Positions 5,955-6,398 of a DNA stretch of 6,398 bases are shown in pieces; positions within the stretch are counted from its first letter, which is position 1, and each line of letters opens with the position of its first letter. Under the pieces are notes generated by a model. That model made no database searches. It saw only the letters and a program-made list of their open reading frames with translations, and was not told the DNA's origin. This DNA is from RGIG9060 sp036307825. Lineage in GTDB: Bacteria; Spirochaetota; Spirochaetia; Treponematales; Treponemataceae. The position numbers were made by a program, and so were the translations under genes. Where the stretch lies: NCBI GenBank assembly GCA_036307825.1, contig JAXJWW010000015.1:1-6398 (forward strand). Direction: 5' to 3'.

Positions 5955-5978
5955 ATTTATTTCAATTGGTAAATAAAT
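5955..5978. repeat. AT-rich hairpin upstream of rpn
   Basis: ATTTATTT (5955-5962) and AAATAAAT (5971-5978) form a perfect 8-bp stem around CAATTGGT. It follows the R2 element and precedes the box-hairpin at 5985-6015, within the likely 5' leader or promoter region of the nuclease gene. The role is unclear. Confidence 0.45.
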
Positions 5979-5984
5979 GCAAAT

Positions 5985-6015
5985 AGAATTGCGTTAGCAA
6001 TTCTGAATCCGTGTG
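5985..6015 (-). promoter_or_regulatory. Inverted CACACGGATTC box with TAAC-loop hairpin in the rpn leader
   Basis: Read on the minus strand: CACACGGATTC (6015-6005), then AGAATTGC-TAAC-GCAATTCT (6004-5985), an 8-bp stem with a four-base loop. R1a has the same layout (box directly followed by an 8-bp stem and TAAC loop) with a mostly different stem. It ends 26 bases before the rpn start codon. On the plus strand it could form a hairpin just ahead of the ribosome-binding site and so affect translation. Calling it regulatory is inference. Confidence 0.5.
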
Positions 6016-6041
6016 ATTTTTATTTTATTGGAGAAAAAACT

Positions 6042-6398
6042 ATGCTCGTTTCACAAAACAAAACACGCCGTAACTACAAGGACTCGGTCTTTGTAGATTT
6101 ATTCGCCCACGACATAACTGCAAAAGAAAATTTTATTTCGCTGTACAACGCTTTGCATGGAACAAATCTAGACGCAGAAACTACGGAAATTCAACCAGTG
6201 ATGATTGAAAAAGTTCTTTACATGAAGTATTACAACGATGTAGCTATGTTAGTTGACGGAAAAATCGTGGTCATGATAGAACATCAGTCCACCATCAACG
6301 AAAATATGCCATTTCGCTTTCTTGAATATATCGCAAGAATCTACGAAAAAATTACCAATCCAAAGGAAAAGTTCGAGCGGAAGTTAATGAAACTCCCA
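6042..6398 (+). CDS. Rpn family recombination-promoting nuclease / putative transposase, N-terminal 119 codons (cut by window edge)
   Basis: This is the N-terminal part of an Rpn (YhgA-like, PD-(D/E)XK) protein, a family of DNA endonucleases linked to RecA-independent recombination and, in later work, to phage defence. Seen: RRNYKDSVFVDLFA at 9-22, the usual opening; then the nuclease core N65-D66-VAMLVDGKIVVMI-E80-H-Q82-ST, in which D66, E80 and Q82 fit the D...ExQ form of the active site; then NMPFRFLEYIARIYEKI at 88-104, a typical family helix. The frame is open to the window end; full-length members are often around 300 aa. GGAG (6030-6033) lies eight bases before the ATG, with a hairpin just upstream. 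Of the 119 codons, 31 end in C, far more than in the gene at 391, which suggests a separate, perhaps transferred, origin. The family is sure; activity cannot be judged from this fragment. Confidence 0.9.
   Translation, partial: MLVSQNKTRRNYKDSVFVDLFAHDITAKENFISLYNALHGTNLDAETTEIQPVMIEKVLYMKYYNDVAMLVDGKIVVMIEHQSTINENMPFRFLEYIARIYEKITNPKEKFERKLMKLP

Overview
This AT-rich, low-GC window looks like the chromosome of a host-associated spirochaete, most likely a Treponema. That placement is inference: it rests on base composition, strong purine-rich Shine-Dalgarno sites (AGAGGT twice, AGGAGGTG once), an Rpn-type nuclease gene, and intergenic DNA packed with short hairpin repeats of a kind I associate with Treponema. 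No rRNA or other taxonomic marker is present.

Layout. Bases 1-219 (minus) are the first 73 codons of a Na+/Pi-cotransporter family protein that runs off the left edge. A 171-bp divergent intergenic region follows. Bases 391-2571 (plus) encode a 726-aa protein with one canonical EF-hand loop and C-terminal membrane segments, function unknown. Bases 2572-3235 contain no gene but are almost wholly made of repeats: an R1 unit, then two related inverted-repeat elements (A and B). leuB (3-isopropylmalate dehydrogenase) lies at 3236-4327 (minus). Bases 4328-4856 hold the leuB promoter region, a foldback element of about 280 bp, a third copy of its arm, and a rho-independent terminator. Bases 4857-5483 (minus) encode a 208-aa protein with about six membrane segments. 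Bases 5484-6041 carry a second R1 unit, a two-hairpin R2 element and further hairpins. The window ends inside an Rpn/PD-(D/E)XK nuclease gene that starts at 6042.

The genes do not form an operon and no shared pathway links them: a phosphate transporter fragment, leucine biosynthesis, two membrane proteins of unknown role and an accessory nuclease. leuB has no other leu gene beside it here. The most unusual content is the intergenic DNA. A box, CACACGGATTC, occurs three times. Twice it abuts an 8-bp hairpin with the same TAAC loop but a largely different stem, and one of these sits just upstream of the rpn start codon. R1 and R2 copies occur on both sides of leuB and the 208-aa gene, so this roughly 3-kb block is bracketed by repeats.
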